DNA from: Marinomonas primoryensis
Lineage (GTDB): Bacteria > Pseudomonadota > Gammaproteobacteria > Pseudomonadales > Marinomonadaceae
Direction: 5' to 3'
Assembly: GCF_013372285.1 (NCBI RefSeq)
Contig: NZ_CP054301.1
Coordinates: 2,094,001 to 2,158,000, forward strand
Length of the DNA stretch: 64,000 bases
Under the pieces are notes generated by a model. That model saw only the letters and a program-made list of their open reading frames with translations. It was not told the DNA's origin and did no database searches. How positions within the stretch are numbered: the first letter of the stretch is position 1; each line of letters begins with the position of its first letter. The translations under genes were made by a program, and so were the position numbers. Shown piece after piece: positions 55,852-64,000 of the stretch.

Positions 55852-55885
55852 AAAAAAACCGAGATCATAATGACTCGGTTTTTTT
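55852..55885. terminator. Intrinsic terminator after ndh
   Basis: Stem AAAAAAACCGAG/CTCGGTTTTTTT with a 10-base loop; lies between the ndh stop and the metal-operon promoter, insulating the two. Confidence 0.88.
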
Positions 55886-55907
55886 ATATCAGTGCTGTAT
55901 AAGAATA

Positions 55908-57197
55908 TTAATGCAGCTTCAATTTTGGCTTCACAACCTTACCAATTTTCTGAGCCGCCATAATCACCGTTGCCTTCACCCAACCATGGATGGCAATAAG
56001 GTGTAATCGATACAAAGACACATAAACAAAGCGAGCAATGCGTCCTTCAATAAACATCGATCCGCCCATTAAATTGCCCATCAAATTACCTACAGTACTG
56101 TAACGACTCAAATTCACCAAAGAACCATAATCCTTATAGACGTACTCTTTCTGAGGCTCACTTAAGAACGACGCTTTAATATTGCTAAATACCAACGATG
56201 CCATTTGATGCGCAGACTGTGCTCTAGGGGGGACAAACGAACCATCCGCTTGCTTACAGGCACAACAGTCGCCAATGACATAAATATTTTCGAACGCCGT
56301 TGTTTGAAGTGTTCCTTTTACCAATATTTGGTTATTTCGAGTCGTTTCAAAACCTTCAATCTTGGCAACAAAATCGGGGGCTTTTACGCCAGCGGCCCAA
56401 ATCATCAGATCCGCTTCAATATCTTTTCCGTCCGCTGTTTCAAAGCCACCATCGTAAGCGCGTACGACACGGGTTCCTTGACTAACGGTAACACCAAGGC
56501 GAACCAACTCTTTGGTTGCCAATGCAGCAACCCGCTCCGGTAGCGCCGGTAATATTCGCGCTCCAGCTTCAATCAGCTGGACATTAACGCGCTTACCTGA
56601 CATTTCAGGCATCCCATAAGCCTTGAGCATATCGGCAACATGGAACAGTTCTGCAGACAGCTCTACACCCGTTGCGCCGCCACCCACAATTGCCAATTTA
56701 AGTTTAGCGTCACTTCCTTCTTGATGGACCCGCAAGAATTGATTTAGTAGGGCTTGCTGGAAACGCTCGGCTTGTTTATGGGAATCTAAAAAATAACAAT
56801 GGTCAGACACACCAGGCGTTCCAAAATCGTTACTAACACTCCCCACAGCCATGATCAGAATATCGTAGGAAATAGTACGTTCCGGTAGTACTGTGTGACC
56901 CATATCATCAGACAGAGAATCCAGTGTCAGCGTGCGCTTCTCTGGGTCAACACCCATTAACGTGCCTAATTGAAACTGATAATGATGTTTGGCGGCATGC
57001 GCTCTGTAATTTAAGCCATCACTGTTAATGTCAATAGACCCAGTTGCAACTTCATGCAGCAAAGGTTTCCAAATATGTGTCTGACTCCGATCAATAAGCA
57101 CGACCTCTGCTTGGCGTTTTTTACCAAACGCATGGCCTAGCTTAGTCACCAATTCCAAGCCACCTGCACCACCGCCAACAATAACGATTTTTTTCAT
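55908..57197 (-). CDS. ndh: Type II NADH dehydrogenase (NDH-2)
   Basis: 429-aa non-proton-pumping flavoenzyme moving electrons from NADH to quinone. The FAD motif is IVIVGGGAGGLELVTKLG; the NADH motif is LAIVGGGATGVELSAEL. Other marks are MIWAAGVKAPDF and NIYVIGDCCA. The C-terminal region (RIARFVYVSLYRLHLIAIHGW) is the membrane-binding amphipathic end. It is a single gene, preceded by a short leader. Confidence 0.95.
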   Translation of the reverse strand: MKKIVIVGGGAGGLELVTKLGHAFGKKRQAEVVLIDRSQTHIWKPLLHEVATGSIDINSDGLNYRAHAAKHHYQFQLGTLMGVDPEKRTLTLDSLSDDMGHTVLPERTISYDILIMAVGSVSNDFGTPGVSDHCYFLDSHKQAERFQQALLNQFLRVHQEGSDAKLKLAIVGGGATGVELSAELFHVADMLKAYGMPEMSGKRVNVQLIEAGARILPALPERVAALATKELVRLGVTVSQGTRVVRAYDGGFETADGKDIEADLMIWAAGVKAPDFVAKIEGFETTRNNQILVKGTLQTTAFENIYVIGDCCACKQADGSFVPPRAQSAHQMASLVFSNIKASFLSEPQKEYVYKDYGSLVNLSRYSTVGNLMGNLMGGSMFIEGRIARFVYVSLYRLHLIAIHGWVKATVIMAAQKIGKVVKPKLKLH

Positions 57198-57276
57198 ATG
57201 AACTCACCTATAAATATTGAATAATCTGGAAAGTACCCATAAAACACTTTCCAGATGACTCAATGAGAGGGCCGCG

Positions 57277-57726
57277 TCACCGAACTCTTTGTGCTAACAG
57301 CTTATCTAGCGTATTCGCAAACGCCATACGATCTTGCTGATTAAAGCTTGCTGGGCCATCTGTTTGCACTCCAGAAGAACGCATTTGTTCCATAAAGTCA
57401 CGCATGCCAAGTCTTTGTTTGATATTTTCTTTGGTATACAGCTCGCCACGAGGATTAATGGCCAAGGCGCCCTTGTCGATCACATCCGACGCTAATGGAA
57501 TGTCTGCCGTGATAACCAAGTCATGTATATCAATGTTATCGACAATATAATTATCTGCAACATCAAAGCCAGAACTCACCACACGGCGCTCAATCCATTT
57601 TGAAGGTGGAATAGCGATAGCTTGATTAGCCACTAGAATACATTGAATTTTAACACGTTCGGCGGCACGAAAAAGAATGGTTTTAATAACATTAGGACAG
57701 GCGTCGGCATCAACCCATAAACGCAT
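57277..57726 (-). CDS. UPF0178 (YaiI/YqxD) family protein
   Basis: 149 aa. The conserved start [20 protein letters not shown], then [37 protein letters not shown] and the [14 protein letters not shown] segment match the family well. The fold resembles PIN-like nucleases with conserved aspartates, but function is not established. It lies 80 bp upstream of ndh. Confidence 0.93.
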   Translation of the reverse strand: MRLWVDADACPNVIKTILFRAAERVKIQCILVANQAIAIPPSKWIERRVVSSGFDVADNYIVDNIDIHDLVITADIPLASDVIDKGALAINPRGELYTKENIKQRLGMRDFMEQMRSSGVQTDGPASFNQQDRMAFANTLDKLLAQRVR

Positions 57727-57845
57727 AGTATTCCCCTTTTTTGTAGGACACTATTATTCATCAGGCGCGTGGTGAAATCCAGTAGCGAATGAGATCAAAC
57801 GGAGCACAGATATGTGACCCGTTTGTTTTGAGGAGTTGGATATAA

Positions 57846-59495
57846 TTACATATTCGGGTAATTCGGCCCGCCAGACCCCTCTGGCGTTACCCAAGTTATG
57901 TTCTGCGCAGGATCTTTAATGTCGCAAGTTTTACAGTGAATGCAGTTTTGTGCATTTATTTGGAAAATTGATTCATTATTCGACTCTACAATTTCGTAAA
58001 CACCCGCAGGGCAATAACGCTGAGCGGGCTCATCGAACTTCATTAAATTACTTTGCACTGGAATACTTGGATCTTTCAATTGCAAATGACAAGGCTGATC
58101 TTCTTCATGGTTCGTGTTAGACAAAAATACGGAAGATAGCTTATCAAAACTCAGTAATCCATCCGGCTTTTTATACACTGGTGCAACATGCTTTTTCGCC
58201 AATTCTAAACTGGCGTAATCTGGCACCATATCATTGAATGTGAATGGCAATCCTCCAGAGAAGATATTCTGATCCAACCAGTTGTAAGCCCCGCCCCAAA
58301 AAGTACCAAGTTTGTGCATTACAGGTACAAAGTTGCGAGCTTGCTGTAATTCTTTCCCTAACCAAGAGTTACGCAGCGCATCATTAAATTGGTGTAACTC
58401 TGCTGGTGGAGTGTCCATCTGCAATGCATCAAAAATAGTATCCGCCGCCAACATACCGCTTTTCATTGCCGTATGCGTTCCTTTGATTTTTGCAGGGTTA
58501 AGTGTGCCGGCATCACAGCCAATAACCAAACCGCCTGGAAAGCTCATTTTAGGCAATGATGCCCAGCCACCTTTTGCAATCGCTCTAGCACCGTAAGAAA
58601 CGCGTTTCGCGCCTTTTAAATGTTCCGCAATAATTGGATGATGTTTGTATTTTTGAAATTCATCATACGGGCTTAAGTATGGGTTTTTGTAGTTTAAATC
58701 GACTATTAAACCGACAGCCACTTGGTTATTTTCTAAGTGATATAAAAAACCGCCACCGCCCGCTTCATTACCTAATGGCCAACCCGCCGTATGAATAACA
58801 GTACCTGGCTTACTTTGAGACTCAGGCACATCCCATAATTCTTTAATACCCAAACCGTAATGCTGCGGAGCCTTGCCTTTATCAAGCTCAAAGTGGGCCA
58901 TCAACTCTTTACCAAGATGACCTCTGCAACCTTCAGCGAAAATCGTATATTTTGCTTTCAACAACATACCAGGCATGAAGCCGTCTTTTTCTGTTCCATT
59001 TTCAGCAACGCCCATGTCACCTGTAATAATGCCTTCCACATTACCGTTCGTGTCATAAGAAAGGTGCGCAGCAGAGAAGCCAGGAAAGACTTCAACACCC
59101 AACGCTTCGGCTTGCTCTGCAAGCCAGCGGCTAAGATTGCCAAGACTAATGATGTAGTTACCATCGTTATGCAAGGTTTTCGGTACCATCCAATGATTTA
59201 ATAATCTTGAGTCTTTTTCAGAACTTAACCAAAGTAATTCATCACTATTCACCTGAGTATTTAATGGTGCTGCTTTTTCTTGCCAGTCAGGGAATAATTC
59301 TGCGAGAGCCTTTTGGTCAATAACAGCGCCAGAAAGAATATGGGCACCGATTTCAGAACCTTTCTCAACCAAGCAAACACTAATCTCTTTCTCTTCTGCT
59401 TGGGCTCTTTGCATAATGCGACAAGCTGCCGATAACCCTGCTGGGCCACCACCAACAACCACAACATCAAATTCCATTACTTCTCTGTCTGTCAT
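57846..59495 (-). CDS. Electron transfer flavoprotein-ubiquinone oxidoreductase
   Basis: 549-aa membrane-associated enzyme passing electrons from ETF to ubiquinone. The FAD motif FDVVVVGGGPAGLSAACRI is near the start, with EKGSEIGAHILSGAVID. The C-terminal [4Fe-4S] ferredoxin-like domain has CPAGVYEI and CIHCKTCDIKDP. The start was set at the ATG with a strong GGAGG site; seven upstream codons are open without one. The acyl-CoA dehydrogenase gene lies just upstream on the same strand, a functional match. Confidence 0.95.
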   Translation of the reverse strand: MTDREVMEFDVVVVGGGPAGLSAACRIMQRAQAEEKEISVCLVEKGSEIGAHILSGAVIDQKALAELFPDWQEKAAPLNTQVNSDELLWLSSEKDSRLLNHWMVPKTLHNDGNYIISLGNLSRWLAEQAEALGVEVFPGFSAAHLSYDTNGNVEGIITGDMGVAENGTEKDGFMPGMLLKAKYTIFAEGCRGHLGKELMAHFELDKGKAPQHYGLGIKELWDVPESQSKPGTVIHTAGWPLGNEAGGGGFLYHLENNQVAVGLIVDLNYKNPYLSPYDEFQKYKHHPIIAEHLKGAKRVSYGARAIAKGGWASLPKMSFPGGLVIGCDAGTLNPAKIKGTHTAMKSGMLAADTIFDALQMDTPPAELHQFNDALRNSWLGKELQQARNFVPVMHKLGTFWGGAYNWLDQNIFSGGLPFTFNDMVPDYASLELAKKHVAPVYKKPDGLLSFDKLSSVFLSNTNHEEDQPCHLQLKDPSIPVQSNLMKFDEPAQRYCPAGVYEIVESNNESIFQINAQNCIHCKTCDIKDPAQNITWVTPEGSGGPNYPNM

Positions 59496-59549
59496 ACTGC
59501 CTCCGATAACTGGCATTATTGTTTTTATATGAATAATTTACGCTATCTT

Positions 59550-61322
59550 TTAGCGTATAAAGCTATTTTCGTCCAACTCTTCAACGGATGACTGACCATG
59601 CTCAATAGAGAGAAAATGCGACGACGATCTAGACAAAAGATGATCACAGTAAAAAGCCACTGAATGCTCCCATGAGCGTTTCTGGGTTTCATCAAGCTTA
59701 CCTTGACCACGAAGACAAGCATCTAGGGCTCTAAGTTGTAACCAAGCACCGATCAAATACCCCATCAGCATCATATATGAATAGGCTAACCCTGTGCCTA
59801 AAATTGGATTTTTTTCCATTGCTAACAGACAGTATTGCGTTGCTTTTTGAGCTTGAACAAGAACAACTCGTACTTTTTCTACCTGAGAAGAAAAAGTCGA
59901 TTCTTGCCATTGAACTAATTCGCCTTCAATCTCAGCCAATAAAGACGTCATGGCCTCACCTTTGTCTGAGTGCAATTTACGGCCAATTAAGTCAATTGCT
60001 TGTATGCCGTTTGTACCTTCATAAATGGGAAGGATACGAGCATCTCGCGCATGCTGGGCTACTCCAGTTTCTTCGATGAATCCCATTCCGCCATGCACTT
60101 GGATTGCTAAAGACGTTATTTCTTGAGCTTGCTCAGTGATCCAGCCTTTCACAATCGGTGTATACAAAGCCGTTCTTGCAATAGATTGCTTTTGTTGCTC
60201 TCCAGTAGACAAGTGAGACAAATCATTCTCAACAGCGGCCACATAAACGAGCGAACGCATCGCATCAATTTGTGATTTCATCGTCATAAGCATACGCAAA
60301 ACATCAGGATGCTCAATGATGGCAGCCCTCTCTGTCCGCGAGGCATTCATGCCTTGTTTGCGTTCTTTTGCATAGCCTAATGCTTGCTGATAAGCACGTT
60401 CAGAGATAGCCAAACCTTGTAAGCCAACGCCTTGTCTAGCATTGTTCATCATGGTGAACATGGCTTTTATGCCTTCATTTTCTCGACCAACAAGGTAACC
60501 AACAGCGCCTTCTTTATCGCCAAAACTCATCACACACGTCGGAGACGCATGAATTCCCATCTTATGCTCAACAGAAACAACCTGAACATCATTACGCTCA
60601 CTAGGCTCTCCCTGCTCATTCAATATGAATTTTGGAACGATGAATAAAGAAATCCCCTTCACACCCTCAGGTGCATTAGGTAAACGAGCCAATACCAAAT
60701 GAATGATGTTGTCACTCATTTGATGATCGCCCCACGTAATGAATATTTTTTGGCCTTTAATACGAAAGACATCGCCATCGGGCATCGCTTTACAACTAAT
60801 AGCAGCAAGATCAGAACCGGCAGCAGACTCGGTTAAATTCATCGTCCCCGCCCATTCGCCCGCTAACATTTTTGGCAAATAGAGATTTTTTAGCTCATCG
60901 CTCGCATGTAAGCTAATCGCTTCAATTGCGCCCAAACTTAACAAAGGACAAAGTGAAAAAGATAAGTTAGCGGCTTGAACGCCTTCATTGACGGCAGTAG
61001 CTATATAAGAAGGCAAGCCTTGGCCACCGTATTTAGGATCACCTGAAAGGCCAATCCAGCCACCTTCCGAATAGGCTTTAAAGGCTTCTTTAAAGCCTTT
61101 CGCCTCGATCACTTCGCCTTGCTCGACGCGTGAACCGTCTTTATCACCGCTGGCATTGATAGGCGCAATAACTTGCTCTGACAATTTACCTGCTTCACCA
61201 AGAATAGCATCTAAGAGATCGCTATCTACTTCATCTTCAAGGTATGGTGTTAAGCGCTCTATGTGGGCAACACAAAGCAAACTAAATAAAATATCATTGA
61301 TTGGGTACTGGTATTCGCTCAT
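59550..61322 (-). CDS. Acyl-CoA dehydrogenase with C-terminal extension
   Basis: 590-aa FAD enzyme. The middle region has AGTMNLTESAAGSDLAAI (FAD and substrate site) and KIFITWGDHQ. The C-terminal part has QVHGGMGFIEETGVAQHARDARILPIYEGTNGIQAIDLIGRK, with the catalytic Glu in YEGTNGIQ, followed by the extra helical domain seen in the 580-600-aa subgroup. It oxidises acyl-CoA and feeds ETF, whose quinone reductase is encoded next. Confidence 0.94.
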   Translation of the reverse strand: MSEYQYPINDILFSLLCVAHIERLTPYLEDEVDSDLLDAILGEAGKLSEQVIAPINASGDKDGSRVEQGEVIEAKGFKEAFKAYSEGGWIGLSGDPKYGGQGLPSYIATAVNEGVQAANLSFSLCPLLSLGAIEAISLHASDELKNLYLPKMLAGEWAGTMNLTESAAGSDLAAISCKAMPDGDVFRIKGQKIFITWGDHQMSDNIIHLVLARLPNAPEGVKGISLFIVPKFILNEQGEPSERNDVQVVSVEHKMGIHASPTCVMSFGDKEGAVGYLVGRENEGIKAMFTMMNNARQGVGLQGLAISERAYQQALGYAKERKQGMNASRTERAAIIEHPDVLRMLMTMKSQIDAMRSLVYVAAVENDLSHLSTGEQQKQSIARTALYTPIVKGWITEQAQEITSLAIQVHGGMGFIEETGVAQHARDARILPIYEGTNGIQAIDLIGRKLHSDKGEAMTSLLAEIEGELVQWQESTFSSQVEKVRVVLVQAQKATQYCLLAMEKNPILGTGLAYSYMMLMGYLIGAWLQLRALDACLRGQGKLDETQKRSWEHSVAFYCDHLLSRSSSHFLSIEHGQSSVEELDENSFIR

Positions 61323-61462
61323 TTTTTATTCTCCGGTTAGTTATCCGAGCGGATGTATCCCTATAGCATGTAAAAAGGCGACCAATCTCTCAATAACAAT
61401 TCAGGCCTATATTTCTAACAAAAACAATCAGCACTTAAAAAAATCCGACTCAGAAGTAAATA

Positions 61463-62557
61463 TCATGGGCGTTTCATCGCCTTGCCGAATTTAAGATATT
61501 CCTCACTTTTTCGATATTCTCCCGGCGTCATTCCCGTCCACTTTTTAAAGGAACGGAAAAAAGCGCTTGGCTCATCAAACCCCATTAATGCTGCTATATC
61601 ATTGATACTTAACTGAGGTACGTTCATGTAGGTGATTGCGGCTTCTTTTCGGCACTCGTCTTTAATATTCTGATAAGACGTTTTTTCATCATTTAAGCGA
61701 CGTCGCAATGTAGAAACGCTCATATTAAGCGCACTCGCTACCTCTTCTGCACTTGGCATCTCACGCGAGAAATCTTTGCCTAGCATCGCCATCACTTGGG
61801 ACTTAAGGCTGTTATCATTTTCAACCATCACCAACAATTGATAAGGGGCAGTTTTTAAGAAGCCCCTTAAACTGTCTTCGGTTTGCACAATAGGCATGTC
61901 TAAATAACTGGAAGGAAACACCAGAGCGTTGGCGTGCTGATTAAATTTCACTTCTGACTGGAATAGGGTTTTGTAGTACTCAACGTCGTCAGGACGCTCA
62001 CTTGTAAAGTACGCAGCTTTAAGATTTAAACGACGTCCAATCAACCAACAAATAAAGTGGTGCCACATTGACAGTGTTGTTCTTAACTGCTCTTTTGATT
62101 CAGTGACAACTAAAGTATCAATAGCTTCTTCCGACGAATTCAAAGGCGCAAAAGTCACCATGGCAAATCGACCTTTTTTGATCAGTACCGGCTTGACTGT
62201 TGGACCTCGGCAGATTTCATAGAAGTCACTGCAACGGTACAGGGCATGAGCAAGACTTCTTGCATGAATAATACAAAGGCACATCATTCTAAAAGTACCA
62301 TTTGGCACTTTACCACCGCTCAACATACCAAACGATTCATCTTGCATTAGCCACATGATTTTTTGATATAACATTCCGTAGCGATAAGCAGGGAATGAAT
62401 CGCTCTTCTCTATTTCATCTTGTGTTATTTCTAGACTGTCTAACACAGCCTGACGATCCAGACCTTGCTCTTCAACGGCTTTTAAAAGATAGCGAACACT
62501 CGACATGGGAACAGAAGCTTTCACATTCATCACCTTATATAACGGAACAGTCGTCAT
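61463..62557 (-). CDS. AraC-family transcriptional regulator (OruR-like N-terminal domain)
   Basis: 364 aa. The N-terminal domain (SVRYLLKAVEEQGLDRQAVLDSLEI, YGMLYQKIMWLMQDESFGML) is the arabinose-binding-like type found in OruR/ArgR-like regulators. The C-terminal AraC HTH has EVASALNMSVSTLRRRLNDEKTSYQNIKDECR and DIAALMGFDEPSAFFRSFKKWTGMTPGEYRK. Being upstream of the acyl-CoA dehydrogenase gene on the same strand, it may control it; the ligand is unknown. Confidence 0.92.
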   Translation of the reverse strand: MTTVPLYKVMNVKASVPMSSVRYLLKAVEEQGLDRQAVLDSLEITQDEIEKSDSFPAYRYGMLYQKIMWLMQDESFGMLSGGKVPNGTFRMMCLCIIHARSLAHALYRCSDFYEICRGPTVKPVLIKKGRFAMVTFAPLNSSEEAIDTLVVTESKEQLRTTLSMWHHFICWLIGRRLNLKAAYFTSERPDDVEYYKTLFQSEVKFNQHANALVFPSSYLDMPIVQTEDSLRGFLKTAPYQLLVMVENDNSLKSQVMAMLGKDFSREMPSAEEVASALNMSVSTLRRRLNDEKTSYQNIKDECRKEAAITYMNVPQLSINDIAALMGFDEPSAFFRSFKKWTGMTPGEYRKSEEYLKFGKAMKRP

Positions 62558-62591
62558 TATTATTCTTTATTGTACTGCGCTTTTCATGCAT

Positions 62592-62622
62592 AAAAAAAGG
62601 CTGCATAAGCAGCCCTTTTTTT
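62592..62622. terminator. Terminator after the basic-protein gene
   Basis: Stem GGCTGC/GCAGCC with ATAA loop, flanked by A7 and T7; lies between the basic-protein stop and the AraC start and ends the former. Confidence 0.88.
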
Positions 62623-62639
62623 ATTTTACATTTCTGCGC

Positions 62640-62999
62640 TTACTTTTCTTCAGTAAAGGCAGACAACAATTCATCAAGCGATAAATCTTCGCTGTCGGTA
62701 TCGATGTCATTGGACTTTGCCATTGCTTCAGCCTTCGCTTGTTCTGCAGCTTCATCTACAGGCTTAACGAAAACAAAACGGCGAGGACGCCCAGCAGCAG
62801 GAGCCGCATCTTTTTCTGGAAGTAACCCTAATCTATCAAGTTTTTTGTGCGCTTGTTCTTTGCGTTCCTTGGATTTCTTTGTTGCAAAACGACGAGTAGA
62901 TGAGGCTTTTCGAGCTTTATTCTGCTCTTTCATCTGCTCTTTTGAACCAGTTTTTCCAAGTTTTCCACGCATACTACGCGATTTTTTAGCACGAGCCAT
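62640..62999 (-). CDS. Highly basic small protein, function unknown
   Basis: 119 aa. The first 70 residues are rich in Lys and Arg (KKSRSMRGKLGKTGS, RFATKKSKERKEQAHKK), then a short Arg/Phe/Val stretch (RPRRFVFVKPVDE) and an acidic tail (DIDTDSEDLSLDELLSAF). The composition suggests nucleic-acid or ribosome binding. No family recognised. Confidence 0.72.
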   Translation of the reverse strand: MARAKKSRSMRGKLGKTGSKEQMKEQNKARKASSTRRFATKKSKERKEQAHKKLDRLGLLPEKDAAPAAGRPRRFVFVKPVDEAAEQAKAEAMAKSNDIDTDSEDLSLDELLSAFTEEK

Positions 63000-63060
63000 A
63001 ATATCCTCTCTTTATCGCGCGCATTGTAGCAGTGAATTCAAGCTAGGTCATCCAACAGTA

Positions 63061-63492
63061 CTAGCAATTTGCTTTAAAAGAACCATGTCCTAGCTTTCTT
63101 TGGCCCCCTATTTCACCAAACAGCATTTTCACTTGAGGCGCGTCTCCAGACTGCAATGCATTTTCCAGCTTTTTCAATATCACAATCGTATCGTCAACGA
63201 CTTTTGTGTATTCTGCTTTTTGTTCTTTGAGCTGGCTACCCTGTAAATTATTGGCACTGAACTTATAAGGGGTTTCATTACGCGCTTTCTCGAAAAAAGA
63301 AATTAACGTGTCCACTCTCTGTACCGCTGCGTCATTATCTCCTGACTTTACATCAGATGACATTAAACGCATTTCATCTTTAATATTCGCCATGTAACCG
63401 CTCAACGCAGTTTCATCACAAGCGCCTTCCGCAAAGGCGAAAGACGAACAAGAAATCGAGAGAATCGTAGCAACAAGAAGACCTTTATTCAT
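63061..63492 (-). CDS. Cytochrome b562-like periplasmic protein
   Basis: 143 aa. A signal peptide covers about residues 1-21 (SCSSFAFA then EGAC). The mature part is a four-helix bundle similar to cytochrome b562: Met41 in the first helix (ANIKDEMRLM) and His136 near the end (QRKLGHGSF) fall where the heme ligands lie. Cysteines at 25 and 143 (the C-terminal residue) could form a disulfide joining the ends. The start was chosen at the ATG with AAAGGG upstream. Confidence 0.83.
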   Translation of the reverse strand: MNKGLLVATILSISCSSFAFAEGACDETALSGYMANIKDEMRLMSSDVKSGDNDAAVQRVDTLISFFEKARNETPYKFSANNLQGSQLKEQKAEYTKVVDDTIVILKKLENALQSGDAPQVKMLFGEIGGQRKLGHGSFKANC

Positions 63493-63665
63493 AAAAACAC
63501 CCTTTAAATCCAAAATACATTTGCATTGGCTTAGTTGATCGTTTTAAACAATGATGTTTAAAATAACATGCTCTCTAAAAAATACACCCTATAAATTGTA
63601 AGCTTTTTGGCATACTTCTAATCTTGTTGAATTATTTCACTTAGCGGATACTTATCTTTTATAGA

Positions 63666-64000
63666 GTGCTCGCAAACCGATCACTAGTCACACTGGAGTT
63701 TAGTATTTTAAATTTTAGATACAATTTTTTTATCGTGTTTTGTTTAACATTGAGTTTCCGAGCCTTTGCAGAGTGCAGTGACTTTGACGCAAAGCTAGAG
63801 GCGGATAAAGCCGCACAAGACTTAATGAGTGGTAAAACCTTCAAAAGTGCTTTGATTCTAAAGACGCATTTGCCAAGTAAACGAAAAGAGGTCGCCAGCT
63901 ATATTTATGTCAAAGCAGACGACCTCTATTACACGGTTTATTCTTTAGTAAATTCTCAATGCAAAACGAAGATAATCAAAAGAACCAATGGTAAACACTA
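63666..64000 (+). CDS. Partial secreted protein running off the right edge
   Basis: The plus strand is open from 63645 to the end of the window. The frame gives a hydrophobic segment (NFFIVFCLTLSFRAFA) then ECSDFDAKLEADKAAQDLM and a beta-rich stretch (EVASYIYVKADDLYYTVYSL), so a signal peptide followed by a mature domain. No ATG precedes the signal; the GTG at 63666 is the only standard start candidate. An ATT about 39 bp later has GGAG six bases upstream and is a rare-start alternative. No family recognised. The opposite-strand ORF here is a shadow. Confidence 0.6.
   Translation, partial: MLANRSLVTLEFSILNFRYNFFIVFCLTLSFRAFAECSDFDAKLEADKAAQDLMSGKTFKSALILKTHLPSKRKEVASYIYVKADDLYYTVYSLVNSQCKTKIIKRTNGKH

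Noticed and set aside
63659..63844. Minus-strand 61-aa ORF at the right edge
   Set aside because: It is antisense to an open plus-strand frame that encodes a plausible signal peptide and mature domain; its own translation has no recognisable features.
1..64000. CRISPR arrays, insertion sequences or prophage
   Set aside because: No regularly spaced repeats, transposase or integrase genes or phage structural genes were seen; gene content is housekeeping throughout.

Overview
The window looks like chromosomal DNA of a marine gammaproteobacterium of the Oceanospirillales, most likely Marinomonas or a close relative. This rests on its moderately AT-rich composition, on housekeeping proteins that read as typical gammaproteobacterial forms (TolB-Pal-CpoB, YbbA/YbbP/TesA, DNA polymerase II, TtcA, Fnr/HemN, PrmB/AroC, BolA), and on many small signalling genes. 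The genus is an inference from general protein character; no search was run. Genes are densely packed on both strands. No intergenic stretch exceeds about 300 bases, and no insertion sequence, prophage or CRISPR array was seen.

Layout. 1-2.7 kb: end of the Tol-Pal envelope operon (tolB, pal, cpoB). 2.7-4 kb: two identical tRNA-Lys genes and nadA. 4-9 kb: a membrane-anchored coiled-coil protein, a nitroreductase, tRNA-Ser, a hotdog thioesterase, a GGDEF protein with a degenerate active site, a SUI1-type factor and a GNAT acetyltransferase. 9-17 kb: truC and a 2-hydroxyacid dehydrogenase (overlapping), tesA divergent from ybbA-ybbP, then polB. 17-25 kb: tatD coupled to an HDOD protein, cheV, a TauE-like transporter, hemH, a HAD phosphatase, a helical periplasmic protein, a triple zinc-ribbon protein, a TIGR01777 epimerase and a CbiX-type chelatase.

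25-31 kb carries a three-gene SMC complex of the MksF-MksE-MksB type (the JetA-JetB-JetC part of Wadjet), without the JetD/MksG nuclease, followed by bolA. 31-32.4 kb is a STAS antagonist plus response-regulator/PP2C pair (partner switching). 32-41 kb: a UPF0149 protein, a RecQ-family helicase with a SprT-like protein, ttcA, a YfaZ-like outer-membrane protein, apt, and the anaerobic pair fnr-hemN with an FNR-type site upstream of hemN, then a hydrolase and tusA. 41-49.7 kb: a CBS protein, a small secreted protein, a zinc alcohol dehydrogenase, a MaoC hydratase, a HAD phosphatase plus S49 peptidase, a KfrA-like DNA-binding protein, prmB-aroC, yjjX and yjjG.

50-64 kb: a membrane sensor diguanylate cyclase that has lost most of its GGDEF domain (pseudogene), an MFS exporter, and a compact metal-resistance operon (MerR-type regulator, two-HMA copper-type P-ATPase, and a translationally coupled 34-residue membrane protein) driven by a promoter with MerR-type geometry. 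Then come ndh, a YaiI-family protein, ETF-ubiquinone oxidoreductase and acyl-CoA dehydrogenase (feeding fatty-acid electrons to quinone), an AraC regulator, a basic protein, a cytochrome b562-like protein, and a secreted protein cut by the right edge.
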